Origin: Caulobacter segnis ATCC 21756
Lineage (GTDB): Bacteria > Pseudomonadota > Alphaproteobacteria > Caulobacterales > Caulobacteraceae
DNA length: 64,000 nt
Direction of reading: 5' to 3'
NCBI RefSeq assembly: GCF_000092285.1
Contig: NC_014100.1
Coordinates: 992,001-1,056,000 of the forward strand
Shown: in pieces, positions 35,053 to 43,098 of the stretch
How positions within the stretch are numbered: position 1 is the first letter of the stretch
Layout: each line of letters opens with the position of its first letter
Notes under the pieces: generated by a model
Seen by the model: the letters and a program-made list of their open reading frames with translations, nothing else
Databases searched by the model: none
Told to the model about the DNA's origin: nothing
Translations under genes and position numbers: made by a program

Positions 35053-36957
35053 TCACCCCTTCCGGAAAAACCCGTGGATGCGCTCGGCCAGGGCCTGGCT
35101 GACGCCTTCGACCTTCACGAGGTCCTCGACGCTGGCGCGGCCCACGCCCTTGGCTGAGCCGAAGGCGTGGAGAAGGGCCTTCTTGCGGCCCGGACCGACG
35201 CCTTCGATCTCGTCGAGGGGATTCTTCTTGAGGTCCATGGACCGGCGCGTGCGGTGGGCGCCGATGGCGAAGCGGTGGGCTTCGTCGCGGAGGCGCTGCA
35301 GGTAATACAGAACCGGCGACTTGGGCTCGAGCATGAAGGGCGGCTGGCCGGGCAGGAAGAAGCGCTCCAGCCCCGCATCGCGGTCTGGACCCTTGGCCAC
35401 CCCGACGACGGCGATGTCGTCGACGCCCAGGTCGGCCATGATCTCCAGCGCCGCGTCCAACTGCCCCTTGCCGCCGTCGACCAGCACGAGGTCGGGGCGG
35501 TTTTCGCTGTCGCCTTCCTCCTCCTCCTTGACCAGGCGGGCGAAGCGGCGGCGCAGCACCTCCTTCATCATGCCGTAGTCGTCGCCGGGCGTGAGCTCGG
35601 TGCTCTTGATGTTGAACTTGCGGTACTGGCCTTTCATGAAGCCTTCGGGGCCGGCCACGATCATGCCGCCGACGGCGTTGGTGCCCTGGATGTGGCTGTT
35701 GTCGTAGACCTCGATCCGCTCGGGGCTCGCCTCCAGCTTGAAGGCCTCGCAGACCCCGGCCAGGAGCTTGGTCTGGGCGCCGCTCTCGGCCATCTTCCGG
35801 CCCAGCGCCTCCTTGGCGTTGGTCAGGGCGTGCTGCACGAGGTCGGCCTTCTCGCCGCGCTTGGGCACGCTGATCTCGACCTTGCGGCCGCTCTTCAGCG
35901 CGAAGGCTTCGGACAGAAGTTCACTCTCGGCCGGCTGGATATTGGCCAGGATCAGGCGGGGGATCGGCTTGTCGTCGTAGAACTGGCCCAGGAACGCGGT
36001 GATGATCCGCTGCTCCTCGGTGACGCCTTCTTCTTCGCTCTCGTCGGCCGCGCCGGTGATGCGGGGGAAGTAGGCGCGGTTGCCCCAGTTCTGGCCGGCG
36101 CGGAAGAAGAACACCTGCACGCAGGCCTGGCCGCCCTCGACGTGCAGGGCCACGACGTCGGCCTCCTCCACGGTCTCGGGATTGATCTGGGTCTCCTGGG
36201 CGACGCTGGAGAGGGCGCGGATGCGATCCCGGAGTCTGGCGGCGCGCTCGAACTCCAGGTCCTCGGCCGCATCTTCCATCTGCTTGGCCATCGAGGCGAT
36301 CACCGCGCGGGACTTGCCCCGCAGGAAGGCCTCGGCCTGGTCGACCAGGGCCTGGTAGTCGTCCTTGCCGATCAGGCCGGTGCAGGGGGCGGCGCAGCGC
36401 TTGATCTGGTGCAGCATGCAGGGCCGGTCGCGCGTCTCGTAGACGCTGTCGCTGCACGAGCGGAGCAAAAACGCTTTCTGCAGGGTGTTCAGCGTTCGGT
36501 TCACCGCCCAGGCGCTGGCGAACGGCCCGAAATAGTCGCCCTTGATCGTGTGGGCGCCGCGGTGCTTGCGCAGCTGCGGGGCGTCGTGGTCACGGCGGAT
36601 GACGATCTCGGGGAAACTCTTGTCGTCGCGCAGCAGCACGTTGAAGCGCGGCTTCAGCGACTTGATCAGGTTGATCTCGAGCAGCAGGGCGTCGGCTTCG
36701 GTGCGGGTGGTGACGAACTCCATCGACCGCGTGGCGTCGACCATGTGGGCGATGCGGTTGGTGTGGAAGCGACCCTGGGCGTACTGGATCACCCGCTTCT
36801 TCAGGCTCTTGGCCTTGCCGACGTACAGAACCTCGTCGCCCTCGCCGATCATGCGATAGACGCCGGGCGCGTCGGGCAGGCGCGTGACCTCGTCCTTGAT
36901 CAGGGCGGCGCCGGTCAGGCGGGGGGAGGCGTCGGTGTCGGTCGTGGTGTCGGTCAC
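35053..36957 (-). CDS. uvrC: Excinuclease ABC subunit C
   Basis: 634 aa, full length, GTG start at 36957. UvrC makes the two incisions of nucleotide excision repair. Domains in order: GIY-YIG nuclease ([20 protein letters not shown], catalytic Tyr/Arg/Glu region), a Cys-rich segment ([13 protein letters not shown]), UVR motif, the RNase H-like nuclease ([14 protein letters not shown], with the conserved Asp residues) and a C-terminal helix-hairpin-helix tail ([20 protein letters not shown]). It converges with the histidine kinase gene. Confidence 0.97.
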   Translation of the reverse strand: MTDTTTDTDASPRLTGAALIKDEVTRLPDAPGVYRMIGEGDEVLYVGKAKSLKKRVIQYAQGRFHTNRIAHMVDATRSMEFVTTRTEADALLLEINLIKSLKPRFNVLLRDDKSFPEIVIRRDHDAPQLRKHRGAHTIKGDYFGPFASAWAVNRTLNTLQKAFLLRSCSDSVYETRDRPCMLHQIKRCAAPCTGLIGKDDYQALVDQAEAFLRGKSRAVIASMAKQMEDAAEDLEFERAARLRDRIRALSSVAQETQINPETVEEADVVALHVEGGQACVQVFFFRAGQNWGNRAYFPRITGAADESEEEGVTEEQRIITAFLGQFYDDKPIPRLILANIQPAESELLSEAFALKSGRKVEISVPKRGEKADLVQHALTNAKEALGRKMAESGAQTKLLAGVCEAFKLEASPERIEVYDNSHIQGTNAVGGMIVAGPEGFMKGQYRKFNIKSTELTPGDDYGMMKEVLRRRFARLVKEEEEGDSENRPDLVLVDGGKGQLDAALEIMADLGVDDIAVVGVAKGPDRDAGLERFFLPGQPPFMLEPKSPVLYYLQRLRDEAHRFAIGAHRTRRSMDLKKNPLDEIEGVGPGRKKALLHAFGSAKGVGRASVEDLVKVEGVSQALAERIHGFFRKG

Positions 36958-36985
36958 GGGGCAGATATAGGCGAGTCCGGGCGGG

Positions 36986-37264
36986 CTAGCGACGTTCCAG
37001 GCTGTGGAACACGCGGGAGATCACGACACGGTCGCTCTCAACGAAATACTGTAGGACATAGCCGGCCGAACCGAATGAAACCGGAAGCTCCCTGATCCCC
37101 TCAAGCGCTAGACGGCCACGCCCGTGAAAATCGGCCAGCGATCTGGCCGCCACCAGAATCGTTTCGGCGGCCCGCTTTGACGCGTTCGGAGATCGCTCGG
37201 CTAGCCAACGTCGCAGGTATCGGATGCCCTTCTGGGCGTCCGCCGAGATCTCGACACGCCTCAT
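36986..37264 (-). CDS. RelE/ParE-type toxin
   Basis: 92 aa. The RelE/ParE fold is suggested by [20 protein letters not shown], then [20 protein letters not shown], and the closing strand [13 protein letters not shown]. ParE toxins block DNA gyrase; RelE toxins cut mRNA. The catalytic residues of RelE (His, Arg) are not fully matched, so ParE is favoured. The ATG overlaps the stop of the upstream antitoxin-like gene (ATGA, 37261-37264), the standard toxin-antitoxin layout. Confidence 0.75.
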   Translation of the reverse strand: MRRVEISADAQKGIRYLRRWLAERSPNASKRAAETILVAARSLADFHGRGRLALEGIRELPVSFGSAGYVLQYFVESDRVVISRVFHSLERR

Positions 37265-37536
37265 TCAGCCTCGCGACGGCGCGGCTCGGGTGGTGGAAGT
37301 TCGTTCTCGGTATCCCAAGACTCGACCCAACGCTGGACGTCTTCCAGCGGTATGCCCCCGTCTCTCAGAGTCTCATCGGCAATACGTCGAACATCTTTCC
37401 AGTGCGCTTCGTTGTCCTCGAAGCCGGGACGTTCAACGAAGTCGCTCTCAGGCGGCTTTTGAGCGAAGACCGCCAAGTTCCGACCGGGCGCTTCGTGGGG
37501 CGCTGCATCGATCTTGGGCGTCTTCTTGATAGCCAT
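37261..37536 (-). CDS. Probable antitoxin partner of the ParE-like toxin
   Basis: 91 aa from ATG 37536; an earlier ATG at 37554 is possible, but its only purine tract touches the start. N-terminal MAIKKTPKIDAAPHEAPGRN is basic and disordered. The middle has HWKDVRRIADETLRDGG and the end reads WVESWDTENELPPPEPRRRE. The fold is not a clear CopG or RHH type, so the antitoxin assignment rests on size, charge and the 4-base overlap with the toxin gene. Divergent from the 2OG oxygenase gene. Confidence 0.6.
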   Translation of the reverse strand: MAIKKTPKIDAAPHEAPGRNLAVFAQKPPESDFVERPGFEDNEAHWKDVRRIADETLRDGGIPLEDVQRWVESWDTENELPPPEPRRREAE

Positions 37537-37597
37537 GTTCTCATCATGTTCCATCCCCTGTTTGTCGTCAACGCGCCGCGCCTGTATGACGCGCCCC

Positions 37598-38218
37598 ATG
37601 ACCACGCGCAGCCTCTTCGCCACCCCGATCTACCAAGCCAGCCTCGCCGGCGAGAAGGGCTTCGAGACCTTCATCGACGACCTGCACGACGCCTGCGTCG
37701 CCATCGCCGAGGAGGACGAGGCCGGCCAGGCCTGGGCCTATAACAAGGGCTATCTGGGCTACACGTCCTACGCCTCGCTGAACGACCTCCCGCAGCGCGA
37801 CAGCCTGTTCGCGGACCTGAAGAAGAAGCTCGACAAGCACGCGGGCGCCTTCGCCAAGGACCTGTGCTTCGACCTGGGGGCCGGCAAGCTGGTCATGGAC
37901 AGCTTCTGGATCAACATTCTCGAGCCGGGCGGCCAGCACACCGGCCACATCCACCCGCACAGCGTCATCTCCGGCACGATCTACGTGACCATCCCGCCGG
38001 GCGCCTCGGCCCTGAAGTTCGAGGATCCGCGCCTGCCGATGATGATGGCCGCGCCAAACCGCCTGGCCGACGCGCCCGAGGCGCTGCAGCCCTTCGTCTA
38101 TGTCCAGCCGGCGCCGGGGACGATCCTTCTGTGGGAGAGCTGGCTGCGCCACGAGGTGACGCCCAACCAGGCCGACGAACAGCGGATCAGCGTCAGCTTC
38201 AACTACGCCTGGCGGTAG
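37598..38218 (+). CDS. Putative 2OG-Fe(II) oxygenase (TIGR02466 family)
   Basis: 206 aa from ATG 37598; an ATG 4 codons earlier is also possible. The double-stranded beta-helix oxygenase core is visible: HTGHIHPHSVISGTIYV carries the HxH part of the iron triad, LLWESWLRHEVTPN the distal His, and RISVSFNYAWR the 2-oxoglutarate-contacting Arg. The N-terminal SLFATPIYQASL and WAYNKGYLGYTSYASL fit TIGR02466, whose members are thought to hydroxylate proteins or small molecules. The substrate is unknown. Confidence 0.82.
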   Translation: MTTRSLFATPIYQASLAGEKGFETFIDDLHDACVAIAEEDEAGQAWAYNKGYLGYTSYASLNDLPQRDSLFADLKKKLDKHAGAFAKDLCFDLGAGKLVMDSFWINILEPGGQHTGHIHPHSVISGTIYVTIPPGASALKFEDPRLPMMMAAPNRLADAPEALQPFVYVQPAPGTILLWESWLRHEVTPNQADEQRISVSFNYAWR

Positions 38219-38227
38219 CGGGCGCCG

Positions 38228-38788
38228 CTACGGCCCGCAGGTCCAGGTCCCCTTGACCACATGCTTGGCGCCGTCGGCGCGGTGGTAGGTGAGGGTCGCG
38301 GGATAGGGCGGAGACTCGCCGCCGCCAGCGGCCGGACCCGTGATGGCGATGACCACCGTCTTGCCCTGGCCGCTGAACTTGGCGCCCTTGACCATGCCGT
38401 CGAAGCCGCGCGCCGCGGCGATGGGTTCGACATAGTCGGTGACCTTCACGAGGCCCCGCGCGGGGTCCTTGGAGCCCACGAAGCCCTTGGCGACCAGCAG
38501 GGGATCGGGGCCGCCCGCCTGGAAGGCGCAGCCCAGCTCGCCCGGCAGGGCGTTCGCCGCCAGGTCCGCCGCGGTCAGCGCCGACAACAGGACGGGCGAG
38601 CCGTCCCCGCCGATGACCTGGCTGCCGGCCGGTGTGATGGAGGCCTCCGGGGCGGCGGGCGCGGGGGCCGGCGCCGTGGAGGGCGCGACGGAGGCAGGCG
38701 GATCCTGGGTCTTGCGCTCCGAGCACGCGGCCAGGGCCACGGCGAGCGCCACGCCGATGAACGGCGTGCGGAAGGGGTGTCGGATCAT
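38228..38788 (-). CDS. Hypothetical lipoprotein
   Basis: 186 aa. The signal peptide ends with the lipobox LAAC (Cys22). A Pro/Ala-rich linker (APSTAPAPAPAAPEASITPAG) leads to a folded domain with ELGCAFQAGGPDPLLVAKGF, TDYVEPIAAARGFDG, and GTWTCGP at the very end; two cysteines may form a disulfide. No family recognised. It is probably anchored on the periplasmic side of a membrane. Confidence 0.75.
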   Translation of the reverse strand: MIRHPFRTPFIGVALAVALAACSERKTQDPPASVAPSTAPAPAPAAPEASITPAGSQVIGGDGSPVLLSALTAADLAANALPGELGCAFQAGGPDPLLVAKGFVGSKDPARGLVKVTDYVEPIAAARGFDGMVKGAKFSGQGKTVVIAITGPAAGGGESPPYPATLTYHRADGAKHVVKGTWTCGP

Positions 38789-38821
38789 GGCGGCTTTTCC
38801 TCGTGGCCCCGGGCCAACGGG

Positions 38822-39454
38822 CTAGACGACCGCCGGTTCCGGTTGAGCCAGGGCGGCCTTCCTCCACCCCTTCTCCAGGGTCCAGGCGGCGACGGCCAGC
38901 CATAGCAGGCCCAGGAACGCATGGCCACGCTGCCAGTAGCCGACGTCGTGGCCGGTGCGGACGTTCCAGACGCCGGTCAGCAGGGCGAAGACCAGCAGGA
39001 GGCCGAGGAACCAGCCCAGCGAGAAGTTGGCCAGGCGTCGGTGCTCGGGCTGACCCCACAGGGCCCAGGCGGTGAACAGCGGCGCGAACTGGATGGCCAG
39101 GCCCACGCCGCAGGCGCGGTGCATGGGATCGGGCCAGTGGAAGATCCCGGCGAAGACCGCGCCCAGGCCCGTCAGCGCCACGAACAGGCCCGCGAAGGCC
39201 GAGACCACGCGGCGGCCGCCGGCGTGCTCCAGCGCGTGGGTGAAGCCGGCGCCCGCGAACAGGCCCGCGATCCCGGCGATCACCATGCCGATGTTGAACA
39301 CCTCCGGCATCGGCGCGGCCGGTCCGCCCAGCTCGCTGATGAACTGCGCGCCGGCGTCGAAGCCGGGGAACAGCCGCTGGGCGATCCACACGTCGGCCAC
39401 CATCACGGCCGGCGCGATCACGCCGATCTTCAGGAAAGCGCCGGTGCGGAGCAA
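38822..39454 (-). CDS. DUF998 membrane protein
   Basis: 210 aa with six membrane helices. FPGFDAGAQFISELGGPAAPM and HWPDPMHRACGVGLAIQFAP fit the DUF998 pattern. Function unknown. A family B repeat precedes it. Confidence 0.82.
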   Translation of the reverse strand: MLRTGAFLKIGVIAPAVMVADVWIAQRLFPGFDAGAQFISELGGPAAPMPEVFNIGMVIAGIAGLFAGAGFTHALEHAGGRRVVSAFAGLFVALTGLGAVFAGIFHWPDPMHRACGVGLAIQFAPLFTAWALWGQPEHRRLANFSLGWFLGLLLVFALLTGVWNVRTGHDVGYWQRGHAFLGLLWLAVAAWTLEKGWRKAALAQPEPAVV

Positions 39455-39543
39455 GGAAGGGCCTCGGGGCGGAAGGGGAGCCCGAAAATCGCTCTGGATG
39501 GGGGAGGGGTCAATGCTCCAAACCCCAAACGCAAAATCATCGT

Positions 39544-39641
39544 GTCATCCCGGCCGCAGCGAAGCGGAGAGCCGGGACCCACGGCAACCGCGATGCGCCG
39601 GCCCCTGGGTCCCGGATAGCGCTACGCGCTTCCGGGATGAC
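39544..39641. repeat. Family B palindromic repeat, copy 3
   Basis: GTCATCCCGGCCGCAGCGAAG and CTTCCGGGATGAC ends with inner CCGGGACCCA / TGGGTCCCGG. Between the DUF998 and M28 genes. Confidence 0.9.
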
Positions 39642-39656
39642 GGTGATTTAGGGGAC

Positions 39657-41381
39657 CTACTTCGCCGCCGACGGATGCCCCGCCGGGGCGAACGCGGCGC
39701 CGAAGAAGTCGCCCTTCTTCCAGACCGGGCGGGCCGGGGTGTTGGCCAGCTCGCGGGCGATCTCGTAGTTCACGAGGGCGAACTTGGCGGCCGCCTGGTA
39801 GTCGATCGGCTGGTTCAGGTCGTCGCCCGGGTGGTGGTAGTTGGTCTTCAGGAAGGTGGTGAAGGCCTTCTCGCCGCCGTTCTGGAAGCCGGTCATCAGG
39901 AACACCGAGGGGATGCCCTGCTCGACGAAGCGGTAGTGGTCCGAGCGGGTGAACAGGCCTTCCTCGGGCATCGGATCGCCCGACAGGGCCACGCCCACGC
40001 GGCCGGCGGCGTGCTTGACCGCCTCGCCCACGGTCGAGCGGTCGGCGCCGAACGCGATCACGTCGGTGAACGGATACAGCAGCACCGGCATGTCCAAGTT
40101 CACGTCGGCGGCGATGTCGGCCTTCGTCACGGTCGGGTTGTTGGCGAAGTAGTCCGAGCCGACCAGGCCCTTCTCCTCGCCGGTCACGGCCAGCAGCACG
40201 ATCGAGCGCTTGGGGCGGACCTTGGTGTTCTTGAAGCCGCGGGCGACCTCCAGCAGGGTCGCGACGCCCGAGGCGTTGTCGAGCGCGCCGTTGTTGACGC
40301 GGTCCTCGCCCGGCTTGGCGTTTTCCTTGATCCCGATGTGGTCGAGGTGCGCCGACAGGATGACGGTCTGGGCCTTCAGCGTCGGGTCCGAGCCCTCGAT
40401 CAGGCCGACGACGTTGCTGCTCTCGCGCTTTTCGATCTCGGTCTTCAGCGTGACCTTGGCCTTGGTCGCCAGGGGGAAGCCCTTGACCGCGCCCTGCGGA
40501 GTCTCGGCCTCAGCCAGGACGGCGTCGAGGGCGGTCGGGGCGCCGGCGAACAGCTTGGCCGCGCCGGCCATGCTGATCTGGGCCAGGGACGGGGCGGCCG
40601 GCGCGCGGATGGCGCCGACGTCCTGGGCGTCGCGCCAGGTCACGCGCCATTCCTTCATGCCGTTCAGGCCGCGAGCGAACGGACGGCGCTTCTCGCCGCT
40701 GGTGGTCGGGATGGTCAGGACGCCGATCGCGCCGCGCTTGGCGGCTTCCGTGCGCTTGGTGTTGGGGCTGGAGAGGTGAGCCCGCTCCTCGGTCTGGATA
40801 GCGGTCGGGGCGCCGGTCAGCATGACGACGATCTTGCCCTTCACGTCCAGGCCCGCGTAGTCGTCGCGGCCGCGCGTGGCGTCGACGATACCATAGCCGA
40901 CGAAGACCAGCGGGGCCTCTACGGAGAGGTCGGCGGCCTGGGCCTGGGCGTTCGGCAGATAGTCCTCGCCGTACTTCAGGGCCAGCGCCGCGCCGTCGGC
41001 GCCGGTCACGGACACCGCGCCTTCGCCCGAGGGGCGGAAGGCCAGCAGCGGCACGTGCTGCAGGTAGCTTCCCTTGTCGCCGGCCGGCTTGACGCCCAGC
41101 AGGGCGTACTGGGCGGCGACGTAGTTGGCGGCGATGTCGTAGCCGCGCGTGCCGGCCTCGCGGCCTTCCAGGGCGTCGTCGGCCAGGAAGGTCATGTGCG
41201 CCTTGATCGCCTCGGGCGAGGGGACGAAGTCCGAACCGGCGGCCGGCTTCTTAGGAGCGACCTTTTGGGGGGCGACCTTTTGGGCGGCGACGGCGGGTTT
41301 GGACGGAGTGGCCGCGAGGGCCGGCTGGACGACCATCAGCAGGGCGGCGCTGGCGAGCGCGGCGCGACGCGTGAACGACAT
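39657..41381 (-). CDS. Secreted M28 family metallopeptidase
   Basis: 574 aa from ATG 41381 (GGAG 10 bases upstream). The signal peptide ends near ALAATPSKP. A PA (protease-associated) domain is inserted between residues about 150 and 290 (DYAGLDVKGKIVVML). Zn ligands of the M28 core are visible: SAHLDHIG, NNGALDNASGVATLL, AVTGEEKGLVGS, and HHPGDDLNQP. It should release amino acids or small peptides outside the cytoplasm. A duplicated KVAPQKVAP tract follows the signal peptide. It is transcribed alone. Confidence 0.92.
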   Translation of the reverse strand: MSFTRRAALASAALLMVVQPALAATPSKPAVAAQKVAPQKVAPKKPAAGSDFVPSPEAIKAHMTFLADDALEGREAGTRGYDIAANYVAAQYALLGVKPAGDKGSYLQHVPLLAFRPSGEGAVSVTGADGAALALKYGEDYLPNAQAQAADLSVEAPLVFVGYGIVDATRGRDDYAGLDVKGKIVVMLTGAPTAIQTEERAHLSSPNTKRTEAAKRGAIGVLTIPTTSGEKRRPFARGLNGMKEWRVTWRDAQDVGAIRAPAAPSLAQISMAGAAKLFAGAPTALDAVLAEAETPQGAVKGFPLATKAKVTLKTEIEKRESSNVVGLIEGSDPTLKAQTVILSAHLDHIGIKENAKPGEDRVNNGALDNASGVATLLEVARGFKNTKVRPKRSIVLLAVTGEEKGLVGSDYFANNPTVTKADIAADVNLDMPVLLYPFTDVIAFGADRSTVGEAVKHAAGRVGVALSGDPMPEEGLFTRSDHYRFVEQGIPSVFLMTGFQNGGEKAFTTFLKTNYHHPGDDLNQPIDYQAAAKFALVNYEIARELANTPARPVWKKGDFFGAAFAPAGHPSAAK

Positions 41382-41785
41382 TCTCAAGAGGCTCCTCGGG
41401 ACGTCATCCCTGCCATCGGCCTCGGTCGCGTCCAAACAGTTATCGAAAAACGGCGCCCGCGGGGGGCGGCCGCGAACCATGTCGGGACGATGACGGCTTG
41501 TCGAGGCGTCGACGCCTGAACGTTTTGTAATCTTCGGCAGGATCTTGCGCCGTAAGCCTTTGCGTCGGTGCGCCAAGTGCTCGTTCGGCGACGGCGTTCG
41601 CCGTTGCTGTCCTCCACCTCTGGCTGAGGGGGCGTTTCGACCTCCAGCGGAGGTGGGGGTAGGGACCGGCTTTATGGTTAACCGGCGCTAAAAAAGATGA
41701 CCAAGCGGTAAATTTTACCATCTTTGGTTGCGACCGCTTAACCCAACCGCCCGGATAACTCGCTGCGAGAACGGAGGACGCCTTT
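41382..41785. promoter_or_regulatory. Regulatory region with nested palindromes and TTAA boxes
   Basis: About 400 bases without a gene. A degenerate family A remnant (CTCCACCTC, CTGAGGGGGCG, GGAGGTGGGGG) lies around 41610-41665. From 41678 the sequence turns AT-rich: TTAA-N7-TAAA (41678-41692, close to the CtrA pattern TTAA-N7-TTAA), the perfect palindrome GGTAAA-T-TTTACC (41707-41719), outer AAAGAT/ATCTTT (41693-41698, 41720-41725), and AAGCGGT/ACCGCTT (41703-41709, 41733-41739) ending in a second TTAA. It probably controls the gene at 41786. Confidence 0.55.
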
Positions 41786-42025
41786 ATGCAGGCTCTCGCT
41801 ATCGCCGCCGCCGGCATGACCGCCGCCGCCGAGCGTCTGACCGCCAGCGCTCAGCGCGTTGCATCGGCCGACGTGCGCGCCGAGACGGCCGAAGACCTGA
41901 AGGACGTGGACTACGGCAAGGAACGTGTCGAGCAGATCAGCGCTCAATACGACTTCCGGGCCAACGCCAAGGTCGTTCAGACCGCAGACCAGATGACCGG
42001 CGCGCTGCTGAACATCAAGGCCTAG
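41786..42025 (+). CDS. Miniature flagellar rod/hook-like protein
   Basis: 79 aa, ATG 41786 with GGAGG 8 bases upstream (41773-41777). It consists only of the two terminal helices of flagellar axial proteins: the N-terminal ALAIAAAGMTAAAERLTASA resembles the AA-x-GM-A..RL of FlgB/C/F/G, and the C-terminal DFRANAKVVQTADQMTGALL matches the FRANAKVIQT..M end. The D1 and outer domains that full rod proteins carry between the helices are absent, leaving about 35 residues. A rod-associated cap, adaptor or secretion-competent peptide are options. The upstream CtrA-like boxes fit cell-cycle flagellar control. Confidence 0.7.
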   Translation: MQALAIAAAGMTAAAERLTASAQRVASADVRAETAEDLKDVDYGKERVEQISAQYDFRANAKVVQTADQMTGALLNIKA

Positions 42026-42137
42026 TCCCGCTCCACGCGTTTGGGTCTCGCGCTTTCCCGGTTCGCCGGAAGAGCGCCGGACTCTACCCCCAGCCAAGCG
42101 CCCGAAGCGCGCCCCCTTTTGCCGAGGGCGCTTGGCC

Positions 42138-42177
42138 GCCGCCTCCCGCAGCGCCCCCTATGTTTGCGGGAGGCGGC
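42138..42177. repeat. GC-rich hairpin
   Basis: Perfect 13-base arms GCCGCCTCCCGCA (42138-42150) and TGCGGGAGGCGGC (42165-42177) with a 14-base loop and no T-tract. It may stop transcription from either side. Confidence 0.6.
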
Positions 42178-42212
42178 CCCTAGCCAGGGGCTCGCGCCGA
42201 TGATCCAGGAAG

Positions 42213-42575
42213 CTACTTATGTGGCGGGCTTTCTGGGCGGCGAGCGCAGGCCGACTGGCAAAGGCCGTCGACATGAACATCCAGGCCACGATCCAAGATC
42301 AGCTGGGCGATCTTCATCGCCGCTGCAGTCTGTCCGCCCCTGAGTTGACGCGCAGGGACCGGACGGAGTCGGGGAGGGTCGCTACCAGCGCCTCCGCCAC
42401 GGGCGCGGTCAACGGCCCACAAAGCGAGACTTCCGCGCGGCTAGTTCGTTTTATCTGAACGCTGCATCTCAGGTCCGCGCTCCGGCGCGCGGTCCGGAGA
42501 CTTGCATGCCGCAAGGACGGCTGTGAAAGTGAGCATCGCCGCCGCTGCAACCTTCGCCATCGCGCGAAGTTTCAC
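42213..42575 (-). pseudogene. Decayed lipoprotein gene related to ClpP-like/S49-type periplasmic proteins
   Basis: Three reading frames on this strand line up into one protein. Frame 1 from GTG 42575 gives a lipoprotein signal (AKVAAAAMLTFTAVLAAC). After a stop at 42441, another frame gives AEVSLCGPLTAPVAEALVAT and then LPDSVRSLRVNS. A third frame continues GGQTAAAMKIAQLILDRGLD and VHVDGLCQSACA, then runs into ARRPESPPHK and a stop. The NS-xGG, C-x-SACA pattern is that of ClpP-fold SppA-like proteins with an S-x-C motif. A one-base loss between NS and GGQT explains one break. The C-terminal half is missing. Confidence 0.6.
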
Positions 42576-42600
42576 GGATGCGCCCTTATCGGAGACACGC

Positions 42601-42786
42601 GTGAACTGGTTTGTCGCGTTCATCGTCCTCGCTCTAGCTATCGCCGCCAAGTTTCTGGCCCCAAGGGTGTTTGGCGGCTCGTCCGACTTGGTCGGCTGGG
42701 CGGCGGCGGCGGTGACGGCCATAGTCGCCACCCTTCTTGCTATTCGCCGCCGCCGCCGCCGCGACGCGGGTCGGCCGCGGTACTAG
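42601..42786 (+). CDS. Small two-helix membrane protein
   Basis: 61 aa from GTG 42601, with GGAGA at 42591-42595. Two hydrophobic stretches (WFVAFIVLALAIAAKFLAP and LVGWAAAAVTAIVATLLAI) end in six consecutive Arg (RRRRRRDAGRPRY), so the tail is probably cytoplasmic. A short CGC-triplet tract in the gene encodes the Arg run. No family recognised. It is divergent from the decayed lipoprotein gene. Confidence 0.55.
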   Translation: MNWFVAFIVLALAIAAKFLAPRVFGGSSDLVGWAAAAVTAIVATLLAIRRRRRRDAGRPRY

Positions 42787-42839
42787 CTATCGTCTTCATA
42801 GGGATTATAGCGTTAGAGGCCGACACGACGCTTTCCCTG

Positions 42840-43094
42840 ATGGCCAACGCCATGGATGCGCGCCGGTACGCTTACAGGAGCGCAGCCCTGGAGAAGCGTC
42901 AGTGGCCTTACAGCATTGAATGGGAGCCGCGCGGCGAACTAGCCGAATTCTTCCATGGCTGTCTGGCGGCGATCGTCGATCAGGCCGCGCGAGGAAACCT
43001 GGACGCGGCCCGTCAGACGCTTGATGGCGCCTTGCAGCGGGCCGGCGTCCACCGATGGGGCGCTCAAACGACAACCCCGCTCAACGCGCCCTGA
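42840..43094 (+). CDS. Hypothetical protein, possibly the 3' part of the preceding gene
   Basis: 84 aa, ATG 42840 without a ribosome-binding site. It includes PYSIEWEPRGELAEFFHG and then CLAAIVDQAARGNLDAARQT. Just upstream in the same frame the codons would read AVLAIVFIGIIALEADTTLS, a membrane helix with no start codon before it. That suggests the frame continues the preceding gene (42601) with one frameshift near the CGC repeat at 42745-42765. Whether the frameshift is real or a base-calling error cannot be told here. Confidence 0.45.
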   Translation: MANAMDARRYAYRSAALEKRQWPYSIEWEPRGELAEFFHGCLAAIVDQAARGNLDAARQTLDGALQRAGVHRWGAQTTTPLNAP

Positions 43095-43098
43095 GGCG

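Noticed and set aside
42805-43074. 89-codon frame on the - strand
   Set aside because: Arg/Pro-rich, no ribosome site, antisense to a frame with more protein-like composition at 42840.
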